From Saccoglossus kowalevskii (lineage: Eukaryota > Hemichordata > Enteropneusta > Harrimaniidae): DNA of 45,379 bases. Location of the stretch: positions 262,656 through 308,034 of the forward strand of contig NW_003108585.1 in NCBI RefSeq assembly GCF_000003605.2, written 5' to 3'. Numbering within the stretch: position 1 is the first letter of the stretch; each line of letters starts with the position of its first letter. Both the position numbers and the translations under genes were made by a program. The notes under the pieces are model-generated. The model was not told the origin of the DNA. It saw nothing but the letters and a program-made list of their open reading frames with translations, and searched no databases. Below are positions 22,183 to 35,227 of this stretch, one piece after another.

Positions 22183-24487
22183 CCCGGACAAAGTTGTATG
22201 CGCTAATGATTTCTAAAACGCATTTGGTGTAAAATATCTAATATTTCCGGGATTGCAATCGCAAACTCAGACTACAGGAAATTATTGTATTCCGATCAAA
22301 CAGTTTATTTCCTGTCGTTTTCAGGTCATTTTGTTATTATTTATTTCGTTATTGGATATATTCACGCGACATTATTGTTGATTCATATATGGGAATAGCG
22401 AACGTATGTGTACTTCCGCCGTATCATGAGCACGATACTAGCAATAGCTAGCTCAGACTGACTGTAAATGACATCCAAGGGACTAGTTAATTCTGAACCA
22501 TCTAAGCGAGTAACAATTGATCGATCTCTTGCCCAACGTTTTATTCCATGTGGACGCTGGATGAAACTGATCTTCCGTAACCTCTATCTGACGCCATGTA
22601 ATGAAAACGAATAACTCACGTTAAAGAGGGTTGGGTTGTATAATTGGTGAAACCCTTTGAGAATTTCAGTATGCCATCACGTCCGTAAAACGTTTGAAAG
22701 TTTTGACATGGATTTTTAAAATGGGAGGGTACCGGTATCCCTTCAATATATACCACATTTATATTTTACCTATAACGTTTTAATATTGTGCCGTTCATGA
22801 TGAATACATGACATGACAATAGTTTGTTTGTAGTTTAAAATTACATTGATAGATTTGATAAATATAATTCGTCATAATGGTCACATGAAGAATTATTATT
22901 ATTTCAATATATTACCCTCACCTTGATGAGTCACTCTATCTTGTCGTTTATGGTGGCTATACAAAACGTGTAAGTTCTACATTGGAATAATTTTAGGAGA
23001 ACTACCTTCAATCCAATACATTACCTTCACAGAGGTACAAGCTACATAAAATATATCAGAACCAGGAATCCATTAATAATGCAGTCAGAAGCTATTAGAC
23101 AGCCCCACAGCTGCACGCAAACGTTTACGTGATCTTACGTATTATACAAATACTAATTTAAAGGTGTTGACATTGTCATTTGTCAACTTTGAGTATTCAC
23201 AGGATTACCCTAATTGGGAATTACGTGACTGGTTTATCCAACATTACGTGCATATTTTGTAGGTTATGATCCGGTCACCATTGCGCTGTAGATATATATT
23301 CTGATTATTTTCATAGCGTATTCCACTAATAAACATTGTGGCGTTTGATCGCGTTTTTGTCGAACATATGCTTTCAACTATTTGAATATAACCATTTATT
23401 TGAAAGGAAGGTGCATATTTATATTATGATATCATTGTGATATCCTCATTAAAAAATTACAAAGTTTAAAACTTGTATGTGTAGTGCTTATCTCGGCTAA
23501 CGCACGGACACTCCGTTGTATTTACGAGTGACCTTGGTACAACCAATTGCAAGGACACGAAGCAACGGGCTAAAGTGAATTGGCGTTGCATGACGGAATG
23601 TAATAACCTTATTATAACGCATTATTCTACACTGTGGTTAGTCACTGGAACACTGAAAACGTGTGGGAAAGAAAACATTAGTACGTGCGCGTCTGATCAA
23701 AATGTATTGAGGGGTGATTCTATATTTGTTTAAGTGTCAGTGCCGTAAAGTTGCCTACATGCGAATTCCTGTTTCCTACATGGAATGGCTAGTTGACTGT
23801 GGGTTGATGTTGGTTATAAAATAAAAGTTTAAAATATGTCCGGTTAAATTGCAATATTCAGTATTCTATCTTCATTTCTTAGGCTCTGCCTAATCACTCA
23901 GCCTGCTTGACAAAGTATACCATGACTAATATGTATTCGATCAGCGATATTCGATAATTAGTTATATAAACATCATTTCAATACATTTACACTCGTCGTG
24001 ACAGAAAATAAATAGTTCTGTGCGCATGGTGAAATAATATCCGTATTTTACTATAATAATTCCACTGTCAGATCAAGGGACTGCATAAATACGAACGTTT
24101 CATGTGAATATCCGGATGTCCATAGAATTTAATTAAAAACAACAAATCGTAAACCATTATCGAATTTCTCGATAACACGTAACATGGCTGATCCCATCAA
24201 ACTTGGGAACATTAAATAATGACAATAATTAACCTAGGGTGTGACATATGCAATAAACAACGCAACGTGTTCAGTGACAGAAGATGTAACAATCATCGGC
24301 ATATCCGCTGCCGTTATTCACAATACACTGCCACTAATGCTCCTGAACAGACATGCATAGTTCATTGCGTGAACATATTTTGAGTACATGATTGGCAAAT
24401 CTCATTACATAAACGAAACTCCAATTTACAGCAAATATATTTCATGTCTATTTTAGTCGATTGCGCATCAGTTATCAAATGACATAC
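22183..24487. other. No gene seen
   Basis: Mixed AT-rich DNA with several CpG-bearing patches (22.38-22.65 and 23.49-23.6 kb). No coding segment with both splice signals and family resemblance was found. Confidence 0.45.
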
Positions 24488-24655
24488 ACACAAGGCAGAA
24501 TCACAGTGAAACATCTCATACCATACAGAAACTGAAACGTTTGGGATTTCGTCGGGAAGTCCATGGAACACAGCTAAATATTCTATCATAGGACGTATGT
24601 CCCTTGCAATGTATCCTTCGTCCCCATCATGTATATAGCAAGCGACAAAACCTTC
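24488..24655 (-). CDS. Exon-like segment B, unidentified (168 bp)
   Basis: Open for 56 codons in phase 0 between an acceptor-like CTATAAG and a donor GTATGT. The peptide includes EGFVACYIHDGDEGY, ARDIRPMIEYLAVF and GLPDEIPNVSVSVWYEM. Acidic, aromatic and Pro/Gly positions look like a folded protein rather than AT-rich noise, and local G+C is clearly above the surroundings. No family is recognised. It lies downstream, in transcription order, of segment A, and the two join in phase. The acceptor is AAG rather than the preferred C/TAG, which lowers confidence. Confidence 0.4.
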
Positions 24656-25190
24656 CTTATAGTACCCCCGCGCATCAGGAAATGTGGCAATTCAGTTACA
24701 CTTCCTGAAATATACTATAGTGTTCTAAAAGAACTGGATTGAATACCTACGTGGAAATATGTGAATGTTGACAGCCATGTGGAATATTACAAATTGTAAT
24801 AGCTTTAACAAATAATACATATAGCGGTACATTTCACCCGAGTCTATTGACGATTTGACGATTAAAACCATGTCTATCAAAGTGGTGATATTAGTTGCGC
24901 CGTTTGTTTTTAACAAAGCACAAAACAGATATATAAAACACGCGTCGTTTTCAATATAGATCGTTATATTACAGCGTGTGTTTTACAATTAAGCAGTAAC
25001 AACTATAGATTGATGGTGTCAACAATGGTTTATGAGCGTGCGGCATATTGCACGCCACCAGGAACAAGTTTATGAATAATTTAGAGCTCTTTTGAATGGC
25101 CAGACAAACTATAGCTAATTTGTCGATATCACGCACAGGAAGAGTTGGTTAACTTTGAAAGGTCGCACAACGTAAGTGTATGCACATTAC

Positions 25191-25297
25191 CTTGTAAAAG
25201 TGAGATGACGATGAATATAATGCAATGACACTGCCGTGACACTTCTTTCCAGTACATCTTGCAAGTTGACCGTCTTCAACAAGACCTCCTGGTCCAC
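25191..25297 (-). CDS. Exon-like segment A, unidentified (107 bp)
   Basis: A strong acceptor (TTTCTCATCTTATTC, then TTTATGTCAG) and donor AAG/GTAATG bound two bases plus 35 codons. The peptide includes GPGGLVEDGQLARC, TGKKCHGSVIALY and SSSSHFYK. The two Cys and the Gly-rich start suggest an extracellular domain, but I cannot assign one. It ends in phase 0, the phase in which segment B starts 535 bp further on. Confidence 0.4.
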
Positions 25298-25533
25298 CTG
25301 ACATAAAGAATAAGATGAGAAATCTGATATCAACGCGGAAATACAATAAGGCTTGACACGAGGCTTACGGGAGGTCCTCTATCGTGCGATATTTCGTATA
25401 TGGAGATTTGTATATAACGCAGCACGTCGATATGTGATACAGGTGAAATTTACATGGCAATACATTTGTCGTATACATGACAAGCATGGCTACGTCAAAA
25501 TAACACGTATTCCTGAACGTTGAGCCCATACCT

Positions 25534-25545
25534 ACGCATGCGCGC
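25534..25545. promoter_or_regulatory. NRF-1-like motif
   Basis: ACGCATGCGCGC resembles the NRF-1 consensus. It lies 34 bp left of an exon-like plus-strand segment and about 240 bp right of minus-strand segment A, so it could sit in a divergent promoter. Motif match only. Confidence 0.2.
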
Positions 25546-25578
25546 AAGAACGAATAATATTTTTTTTCCAATGGTTAG

Positions 25579-25678
25579 CGCTATCGTCGCTGTCTACTTG
25601 ATTCCGGTATACAGAGACTCGCATAGGAGGCCAACCATGGAGAGTAGTGAGACCTTCTCAGTGTTTCAACATTCGCAG
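25579..25678 (+). CDS. Exon-like segment, unidentified (100 bp)
   Basis: Preceded by T8CCAATGGTTAG and followed by CAG/GTACAC. In one frame it reads AIVAVYLIPVYRDSHRR, then PTMESSETFSVFQHSQ, with higher G+C than the flanks. No domain is recognised, and the opposite strand is also open for about 30 codons, so strand and reality are uncertain. Confidence 0.2.
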
Positions 25679-28600
25679 GTACACATCGTTTTTGTTTGGG
25701 GAGACACGGACAGCATTTTGATTATCTTCGCCTCGTACATTACATTGGTTTTTGATGAAATATAATAAATAGGGTTGAATATGAATTACCTAATCTATCA
25801 TTTAAATACATCATGCCTATTTTTGTTTATGAGAATTACCATAGCAACTATTATTGAATAAATAAAAAATAATATGGCATGGGATATATTTATACAGATT
25901 TATCTAATACGTTCAATCATGGAAGTAATAAGTTACCTCCATGGTTCAATATATTCATATATTATATTCTTCTAATACTTCTAATGTCACCGTTAAGCAA
26001 TACTAATATCTTAATATAAGTGAACAATGATCTTAATAAATTATTTAAGATGAGAAGACATTGTTAAATATAAATATATCATCTATAAATATATAAATAT
26101 CAAATATATTCAGAGCAATACGTATTTCTTGACTGGGGCATTAACGGATTTCTGAATTGATAATGATAGCATTATTTTGGTGACATAAAATTCCCATTTC
26201 AACCGAATACAATTGTATAGTGGGATGCTTAGAGTAATTCGTCTCGTTCGGAATTGTCCAATGCGCTATGCTTTGATATTCCATGCATATACGCACGTGC
26301 CCCTAACTGTCACCCGCCATGCTTGATCGCCTTGTTGCAGATCACGTGTTTATATATCCATGGCAATTTTGGACAAAATGTCACGGCATGTGAATGCCCT
26401 TTAACCATCGAATCACACGTGTATTAGGTATCACATTATTAGTTTTATTGTGTTTTTTTCTGTGGTCAAATGGCTTGTCATATCCAGGGTATGCTAAAAG
26501 AGGAGGGGGCATTTAACGTATTGATTCTCCACTATAGCTCGCGGAATGAATTGAGAGAATGAAGTACTCGTACATTTGAAAGAATGTAACTTCCTTTTTA
26601 GTTGTGGCAGGCATTAATATACAATGTCTATGGTACTGACCAGAACGTGCTGAAGCCACGCGACATTGGCTTGAGTGAGAATTCGAACACGGCAAATGAC
26701 TATATATATCTTTGTATGTGTATAAATTTACTCTGAGATAACGCCTTTCTAAGCGCGCCATCTTCTGAAGTTATAAGTTATGACAACCTTAAGGGGTCAT
26801 TAAACAAGTCATGATGCAGCGAAAAGCTGGGAGTCGACTTGTCAGGCTTGATCAACTCATACATTGGCGTCATTCGTTATTTATCCACCCCTACACGTTG
26901 TTTGCTATTCCCGGAACGTAGCGGCGAATGTTCAGACAATTCGACCTAAAAACTCAATGACACGTTTATTGTCTTTACAATCTGTATAATTGTACGTAAG
27001 TCCAGTTCTTAATAAATGGCGCGTTGAGTACCAATAATTTTAAATAATTACTATAGCCATGTATTCTGATCACGGTGTGCGCTCGTACATGTGTGATCAC
27101 TTCAATATGAAGTACATATATAAACTAAACAGGTATAAACTAAATTAGCTAAAAAATACGCATTGTACCGTTTTGTTTTTACTTATATTTTCATTTGCAT
27201 ATCCCTGAACTGTATACCATAGATGTCGGCTAATTAGGTATTACAACGACTAAAATAAACATACCAAGGTTGGTCGCTGCCATGCAGTACTAAACTAGAC
27301 GTATTTCTAATTAGCTTTTTTAACATGTACATTTTCAGTGATCAGGAACACCTGTTTTTATCGAATTGCCAAGTTCAATAGCGACCTCTATCAAATTTGT
27401 TACGACAAATAACTAATTAGCAGAGACAATTCAACAGCAACGATTAATATAAGAGACGTCATACACGGGGAACTTATACAATGTTATTTATATTACCTCT
27501 GAGGGCAATTATATACTTCGACTTGTAGATAATGTTATGCAAGTACAATGACTGACTAGGGTATTTACGTCAATTTGATTATGTTTCTCTATTCGACACC
27601 ATTCTCACGGGCTTAGACTTCACTCATCTGGACAATATCTCCGGAAAGCGGAGACAAGTCTTAATCGATTAACGGATACACGTTGCGTGGATTGCGACAC
27701 ATTAATGCGACGTAATGTGAGTTACCATGGCATTTGTTTTTGCTTTTTGACTAATCGACTGAGCCTATAAGTATTCTAATCACTTACTATCTAAGTAAAA
27801 CAAAATGTGAACATATTTGAGTAGAATAACAGAAGTAATACGACAAGGGAAACATTGTATGTGTCTCGTGACACTCATACATTCTAATATACAATAGGTT
27901 AAATGGTAAACATATTAATGAAATTTTAATTAAGAGTAATTATTTTCAAATATTATAATATAATACTACCCAAAATTAGTGTAACGACTATACGCATATT
28001 TCAAAAAATACCGATGCTCCCAACTATGGAAATTATTTTGATAAAGTCATCCCAAATTATACCCCTGTACGACAGTAGTAAAATACATGAAGTACAGAGC
28101 ACCATTGAATTGTATGACTGACTGGATTGTCAGGGGAGGATTTCCGTCTCAGTGACATGGTGCACAGAATGTCGATGACAGACGCTTTAAAAAAACAGAC
28201 GTGCAATGAATAATTAGAGAAGTCGGCTACCACTTCAAATATATGTGAAATTGTATTCTGTGAATTTGGGAACTAGTTTATTTTATGGTAAAATGCTATT
28301 TTTATTGTGTATTCCAGTTTTGTAGAAGTTGCATTCCCACTAGGCAATAAACCTGTCACTGATTATTATGATTAGCATGACAAATGATAAAATCAATCCG
28401 GTCACCATGAGAAATAATAAAATCAATCTGATTCATTAGAGCACTGAAAACTAACCTGCGCTTTGCAGAAACAATTTCATGATTTTTGTAATCAACAAAA
28501 TGATACATCCTTTAATTATTGTAATCACTCACGGACATTTGTACGTGTGCTTATTGATGATTGTATGACTAACTTTATTTTTGAAGATACCTCTAAATAC

Positions 28601-30869
28601 GATTTCAGGACCTGTTGAATAAGATTTCGCATGAAATGTGCAAAACACAAAGCAATTATGATGCTTACAGGAGTCATTGAGAGTTTTTTCAAGATCCTAA
28701 GAAAATGAGGATGCAACTTGAATAACAACCTGCAGCTACTGTGACGTATGTACATGTTTGGTAATGTGTCACTGTATACATATATTCATATTATTACATA
28801 TGAGATCAATGCACGCAGGTAGTAAAACAGATATTGATGCGATTGAGACAAAAATATAAATATATTTTATGTAGAGATGATTACTCACACATGTATCGTA
28901 TTGTCATACCATCGATTTCAGTAATATTAATAATATTGACATACAATTTTGTAATACATTTTTTCAACAGTAAATAAATATAAAATTGGGGCCAAATCTC
29001 TCAAAATTGTTTGTTATTATACATTTAAAACAAATAGTGATAGATTCCACCGATGTTTGGACATATACGACAAAATATATATCTCAAGAGCACTCATTAA
29101 ATGGTGTGTTTTACGAAAATGTCCCAATAATGAATGTCGATTCGACTGTTAAACATACACAGCGTATTTTGTAGTATACATAGTAGATGTCTATTAAATG
29201 GTATATTTCGAAGAGTCAATTTTAATTTATTTGTCACGGGTATGAACATTAATTGTACCAACTATATCACGCATATATATTATTATTATTATTATTATTA
29301 TTATCTACCCATTAAAAGTAACGCGAAGAAAACATACAAACAAAACGAGACCTTCGAAGGTGATATCCAGCATGTTTAACACCCCTGAACAAACAATGCA
29401 CGTAATTCACTGCTTGGTCAGCTGGCTACGACCAACCCCTAACATGACTTACTGAACCAATAAACACCGTTGTATACACATACATTAGCGAGAAGATATG
29501 TTCACCGATATTTATATTAAAGAAAAAAATATTCACAATACAGTGTTCATAATCGAGGAAGGGAGTTAACTGCTTTGAAACTCCAGCATGATGAGTGGCT
29601 TAACCATGTTTAAAACTTCTAAACATGAACTATACAATTTACACATTTTTTCATTCATCATTCTGGTATTTCAGTATTTTATTATCACATGTTAGACTAA
29701 AATAAACATTTCTGTGGCTAATAAAATACGCATATAGTTCATGTTTGAGCTCACTCAGAGAGACGAATCAGTTCACATGTTTTGAGAGTAACTCGATGAT
29801 TCCGGTGACTCGATCTTTTCTGCTATCTATCTACGAACATATTCAACACCTTGCCCGTACGTATCTAATATTTGTGTTGCTTGGTGGAAAGTCGTTGAAT
29901 GGGCATTTTGAAAGGTTGTATACCAATCGTAAGTTCAGTAGTATGTTTGTTCAGTTTGATATAATGCTAGGAACTACCTTCAAAAAAGGCCATGATCTGC
30001 ATTTTTAGCGTTTTTTGTCTATATGATAATAGATGAAAAAACAGAGGTTATACTTTTATACACGTGTTGGCAACACCATGCATATGTAAATATCACATAG
30101 AAAGTGGGATACTTAAATCAAACAATGCCTATGTACATTGATACATGTCATTTCTATCTCGGCAATACGTTCGGGATGGTTTGTTTATGAATCAAATCGT
30201 GCCGTGATTAGAATATATTGAACTTTTCATGCACAATTTGCATTCATCTCATTTGCACGCGTAAAGCCTGACTTTATATGTTTGATACTAACAATATGTA
30301 CAAGGATAGAATGTAGTCGAAGCTCTAGTGAGAACATTCTTAGAATATAAATACCCAGCAGCATTGACAGAAAACATTTAATTTAAAACTTACAACAAAA
30401 TATGATACTAGTATAATCATATGAATTATTTCTGGGAGACTTGCTTGTAATAAAAAACGACGAATTGGATTTGGAAATTGATTTTATTTTTTTCTGTTAG
30501 TTGTATACACTTTCCTATAAAGTGAATGCTGAAGACAAAATGTACGACTGAGTTAAGTAGACCGATTTACTGATTGCTGGAATAGTTTAGACACCAAGTA
30601 TTTTAGGTATTTTGATAAGAGATACTTACTGCATGTTGTGTAAATATAAACCTTTATAGAGTTTGGATTTAATGAGTTTGTTACCACAAGGCATCTGCGC
30701 CAAATACACCGTGCACGTCCCTAGAGTAATTATCTCGATCCTGCAACACGTGTTCCTAACAGCACACCCCGATTGAAATTAGCTGCCGAAGAGGAACTAG
30801 GGCATATGTGTGATCTATGATTATTCTGAGCCATACATGATTCGCGGGTTTGAATATCTCACGGTGTTG
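25679..30869. other. No gene seen
   Basis: Very AT-rich around 25.8-26.1 kb. An ATT microsatellite lies at 29279-29304. On the minus strand AAGATGGCGCGC at about 26752-26763 resembles the YY1-type start-site motif and overlaps an ATG with an 82-codon frame, but that frame lacks family features. Other short frames here look like background. Confidence 0.45.
29279..29304. repeat. ATT microsatellite
   Basis: Eight to nine uninterrupted TAT/ATT units. Confidence 0.95.
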
Positions 30870-31080
30870 GTATGCGATGTCGCGTTCGCTTCAGTCCGTT
30901 TATATCAGGACAGGTAAATACCATGGCACTTGCATGCATGCACGAGACGGCTACCGTGCGAGTCATTACTCAACTGCGAACGAGCCTGAACTTGGCTGAC
31001 GTAATCAGACAGAATAGCTCGCGCACCGAAACTTGACTCAGAGACAGCACATACAAGCTGATTAAAACACGTTCTTGCGT
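30870..31080. promoter_or_regulatory. Small CpG-rich block with CRE- and AP-1-like sites
   Basis: CpG and overall G+C are clearly higher than in the flanks. TGACGTAA at 30997-31004 resembles a CRE and TGACTCA at 31034-31040 is an AP-1 consensus. An ATG in good context (TACCATGG, 30923) opens 37 plus-strand codons ending at TGA 31034-31036. It could be a promoter or first exon of an unrecognised gene, or an enhancer. Evidence is motif and composition only. Confidence 0.25.
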
Positions 31081-34000
31081 CACATACGCTTGTAAATGAT
31101 CGCCTATTAGGAAAACGAACACTCTTTTTTGATTTGTCAATTGTCTATTTCTGAATTAATGCAGTACCATCAACTGAGGACCTAACTTCAGACAAGGTTA
31201 ATTGACCCTAAGTGACATGCAATAAAACAGTTACACTGCTAAATTGGCGCCAGTGGAGAGGAGCCGCCTTTTGTGAATTCAGGCAAGCTCGGAGACGGAC
31301 ACAATTCTTGTTTTCAAAACTCACATGGTTGTACTCGTTCAGTCAAATTGGCTCTGCGAGTACAGAGATAATCGTACAGGCTCGATAGTGTTAAAGTAGT
31401 AGTTACAGTTATCGATGGGTTAAAGTCAATTTGAATATTTAGTTAGCATACTATATATGTGTGTGTGGAAAGCTGCCTGTTCGATTATGATTTGTTGAGA
31501 ACATGGCGCGTTTTTTTATTCGTGGGCCCAAAATAGCATTTGTATGAGGGAGTAATGCTTTTTAATTAATGGTACGTGTCTGCAATTCACATCTCATATA
31601 ATATAATAAATATTAAAAAGCAATTTTAACATTTCTAGTATACGATAAATCATCTTGCACAATCGAATTATAAAATTAATACCTTAGTTATCCGTAATGT
31701 ACTTTCTTACATTTTCTCATTCGTGATGATATACAAATAACAATAATAATATAACAAATAAATAAATATAACCATGCAATAACTATGAATAGAGTCCATA
31801 ATAAGTGAGAAACATGGGGGAAATCTGAAATAGTGTAATTGATTGACAAGACTATTGAGATATATATTCGGTCACTCATATATTTTGTCATGACAATGAC
31901 CATATTTAAAACAGTAATTGGTCTACAATAATAAATACCGTGCAAAGAATTACACAAGTATATATTTTTCTACGTAAGTCTGAAAGAACATTTGCATGAA
32001 TTGCCTGCAAGATTTATCTGATTATAGGCGTGTTTGGTGTTCACCGTTCAAAACATCCCTCACCTAAACACGGCATTGATCAGAGATAAAGATTATTCTA
32101 CATTGTACTATAATTGTAGCATTTTGTCTCTTTTGGTCATGTGACATCTGCTATTAGTAATCTATAATCGGTTGAAATCCACAAGGGCAGCCCGTAAAGC
32201 AAGTGTGATTATCTGTGCGTCATGTTGCGCCGACAACATCTTCGATATTCTTCTTATCTGTGTATACAGTAAACGTTTCTCGTTCGCCTAAACGTCACTG
32301 TCAGCACCACTGAGACGTCAGTAGTTAATAGGTGTCCTTGTTCATGGTTATATACGTGAGCAGTAGTTCGTCTCAAGACCTAGCTATTGTGTGACGTCAT
32401 GTGACGTGTCTTTCACTATTACCTCTAAACCACAAAGTGTAAGCACTGAGCTTACATCATATAGACTCGACAGAGTTATAAAATTAAACGGCTCATGTAA
32501 AAAAGTCAGAACTCATCGCGTTCACGTAAAACTTTAAGGGTTAAATCTTTCCCATTCTATATACAGTAACTAAAATGCCATATTATGTTTTACTCTGAAC
32601 TTATAATTGAAATTGTTGTGACGTTGTCTTTTTAGCTTCCAATGTAAAGACACTGTTAATAGAATAATCAGTGTAACTGACAGGTTGATTTCTGATCTCT
32701 TAGATTATTACGGTACATTTACACGATTTTACGTCATTTCGCGTATCTAAGTGTTAAATGCGCTGTGTCCAAGACAACCCACAACGCGCGCGGGGAAAAC
32801 AAGAAATGGAACAAACAATTTCATTTCAATGTCAACGACTGTGTTACATTTGAGCTATAATGCCCCTTCAATTTGCACGCCAATTCGCTAAAATTGCATT
32901 TCGCTTTTCAACATGTTTTACATTATTTATTTTCAAACCAAACTTGCGTTGTATTTATGCTTCCCGTATTTGAGCAGCAGGAGTATGAAAACAATTAGCG
33001 AACATTGATTTTTTCTGACGTATTTATGACGTAAATATTGCTTATAATTAGATTTATATAAAATTTGAGTAATATGTTTGTTTATTCAATAAATCTTTGT
33101 ATCCCAATTAAATTTTAATCTATTTGATTGGTTTGTAATTGATACTACCATACAATCAGACAATAGTCACGTGATATATCAATTAGGAAGTCATTATATA
33201 AAAGAGCATTATTTTCCAAGTCGATTCAATTAAGCAGAAATTACGTTTCAAAGAAGTGTTGATAAATTTACAAAATAGCGGAGATGATATAGCAATGAAA
33301 ATATTTTACTCAATTCCAATTTCACCAGTAAATATACATTTCATACACACACACACTTATCTTATAGTATATGAAAAAAAAATGTTTGCATTTCCTGCGC
33401 ACACTGAATCATTTCATCGTGACGGCCATAATCATCTTCCTAAAGTTTCTAATTTACTAGTTTTAACTTGCTAACAACTAGCACCACTGTCTTGCAAAAC
33501 ATACTTTCAAATTATTGTGAAATCAGCAATTGGTTATAATAAATGAATGACTTATGACCCCGTACATAAATCATCCAGACATCCATGCACTGAGAATGTA
33601 AATATAAGACGTCATCTCTCACCTAAATAATGACGTCATAGTGTTATTATTTTGGGGTTTTGAGGGAGTTTAAATAATTAAATCAAAACAGAATCAGTCT
33701 GCTTTCCCGTGTTTCTACTACACTAAATCAGCCATGGCAATGGTTCATTCGCCAAAGTGGACTAACACAATGTTAACATCCAGTGTATATCTTACGTGAA
33801 TAATATTATATGTCGGGCGGGAAGGGGGATTCGATTATTATCATTGCCAAACGCAAATTTAATACATATACCAAATATTGAACACAGTTCCAGATATCGA
33901 TTTACAATAATCCATAATTATTAGAAAGTGCAGCACGTCGTACACGGCGATAAATTCTTATCAAGGCGCCTATTGTGTTGGTCGCTACATTTCTCAAGTG

Positions 34001-34560
34001 ATCAATTTCCGAGGTTAATATCCATATCAGGATATGACGTAATGGCACAATGTTCTTACAAAAATTGCATTGAATGTTTAATTTCCTATACCGCAGGGAC
34101 TCCCGGGATAATATGTTTGAATTTCTTCTTACCATTTACACACGCACAAGAATAACATATTTGTTTTAGTTTCAATGTTTAAGGACTGATCATGTATAGC
34201 CTATGGTAAAGTCTATTGGATTGACCATTAAATCATCTAAAGATGTTAACATTAGTGAAATATTATCCGCATGATTATACTTGCAAACAAATAACGCGTA
34301 CAGAAATGATTTCGGGGTCAAATATAAGAGAATAATATCTAAGAAAAAATTAATAATTTCCATGCAGGTGAATCATGAAGAATTATCTAACGGCTGAAAT
34401 ACGGATATTACAACAGTGCATCATATCCGTGAAGTCACCATTAGATTTATTTCGGTAACTGATTCATAGTTGGCCTTCCGAATGTCAGAATATGATAATG
34501 TGATGAGCATTTGCGAGGTCATACCAGCCAGCTATAGAAAGTAGTTTTCACGCACAGCAC
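31081..34560. other. No gene seen
   Basis: AT-rich with scattered CpG. A minus-strand frame at 34135-33902 ends in a peptide (HLRNVATNTIGALIRIYRR) that looks protein-like, but it has no supporting splice signals or family match. The hydrophobic frame at 31957-31688 reflects T-rich composition. Confidence 0.45.
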
Positions 34561-34581
34561 CTTAACACGGAGGTCAAATAT

Positions 34582-35227
34582 CTTAGACCGTGCTAAAAAA
34601 AACAAAAAAACGAACGCTTATCACGGGCTAAGGAACGCTTAGTACGGACTAGATCTGGCCCGTTTTCATACATAATCCAGATCTTCAGCACGGGTTAACG
34701 TGTACGTGAACGTTTAGTTCGGGCTATACGCCCAACACGCCATGGCATTCAATGTTCATTTGAACGATTTACTATTATATTCATAATTATTCATTTCGGT
34801 ATGCCATTTCCGACATGAAAATTAACGCGAGCACATCTAGAGATATAGATTTGCATACAGTCCCTTGTTTATTTGTTGTTGTTTTTACAATAAAATAAAA
34901 TGCGGTAACCCAATTTTCGTGGTAACTCAGTCGGCTTTCCTTATTTATACACTCTCATAACATTTTATTTTATTGAAAAAAAAAATAAATAAATAAACAA
35001 GAGTCTGTATGCAAGTCTACTGTAGATATTGAGGAAATACTGACGATGAAACAATGTGCCTGTTATTCTGCAATCAACACGTTCTGAATTTGTTTTGGTA
35101 TTGTTTTATAATCGTAGAAGTAACGTGTCTACCTTCCTAGTTACTGTACTGAGTAATCATAGTCAAAATGACTGAAGATTTTCGTATATTTTTAACAAGT
35201 TAGGGCGTTCCTTAGTCCGTGCTAAGT
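34582..35227. mobile_element. Probable fold-back / non-autonomous DNA element
   Basis: The left end has CTTAGACCGTGCTAAA (34582) and CACGGGCTAAGGAACGC (34622). The right end has GGGCGTTCCTTAGTCCGTGCTAAG (35202-35226), the reverse complement of CTTAGCACGGACTAAGGAACGCCC. Inside, CACGGGTTAACG with CGTTTAGTTCGGGCTA (34688-34725) repeats the same theme. Ends carrying both direct and inverted copies of a short motif fit a fold-back or hAT-like non-autonomous element. No transposase is visible and exact termini are uncertain. Confidence 0.5.

Noticed and set aside
26513..26761. Minus-strand frame starting in AAGATGGCGCGC, as the receptor's first exon
   Set aside because: It has a phase-1 donor-like GTCAGT, but the peptide lacks any hydrophobic signal sequence.
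31688..31957. Minus-strand frame resembling a membrane protein
   Set aside because: Its hydrophobicity is explained by TAT/ATT-rich DNA; there is no conserved motif or flanking splice signal.
33902..34135. Minus-strand frame with a protein-like helical C-terminus
   Set aside because: No splice sites fit and no family is recognised; too little to call a gene.
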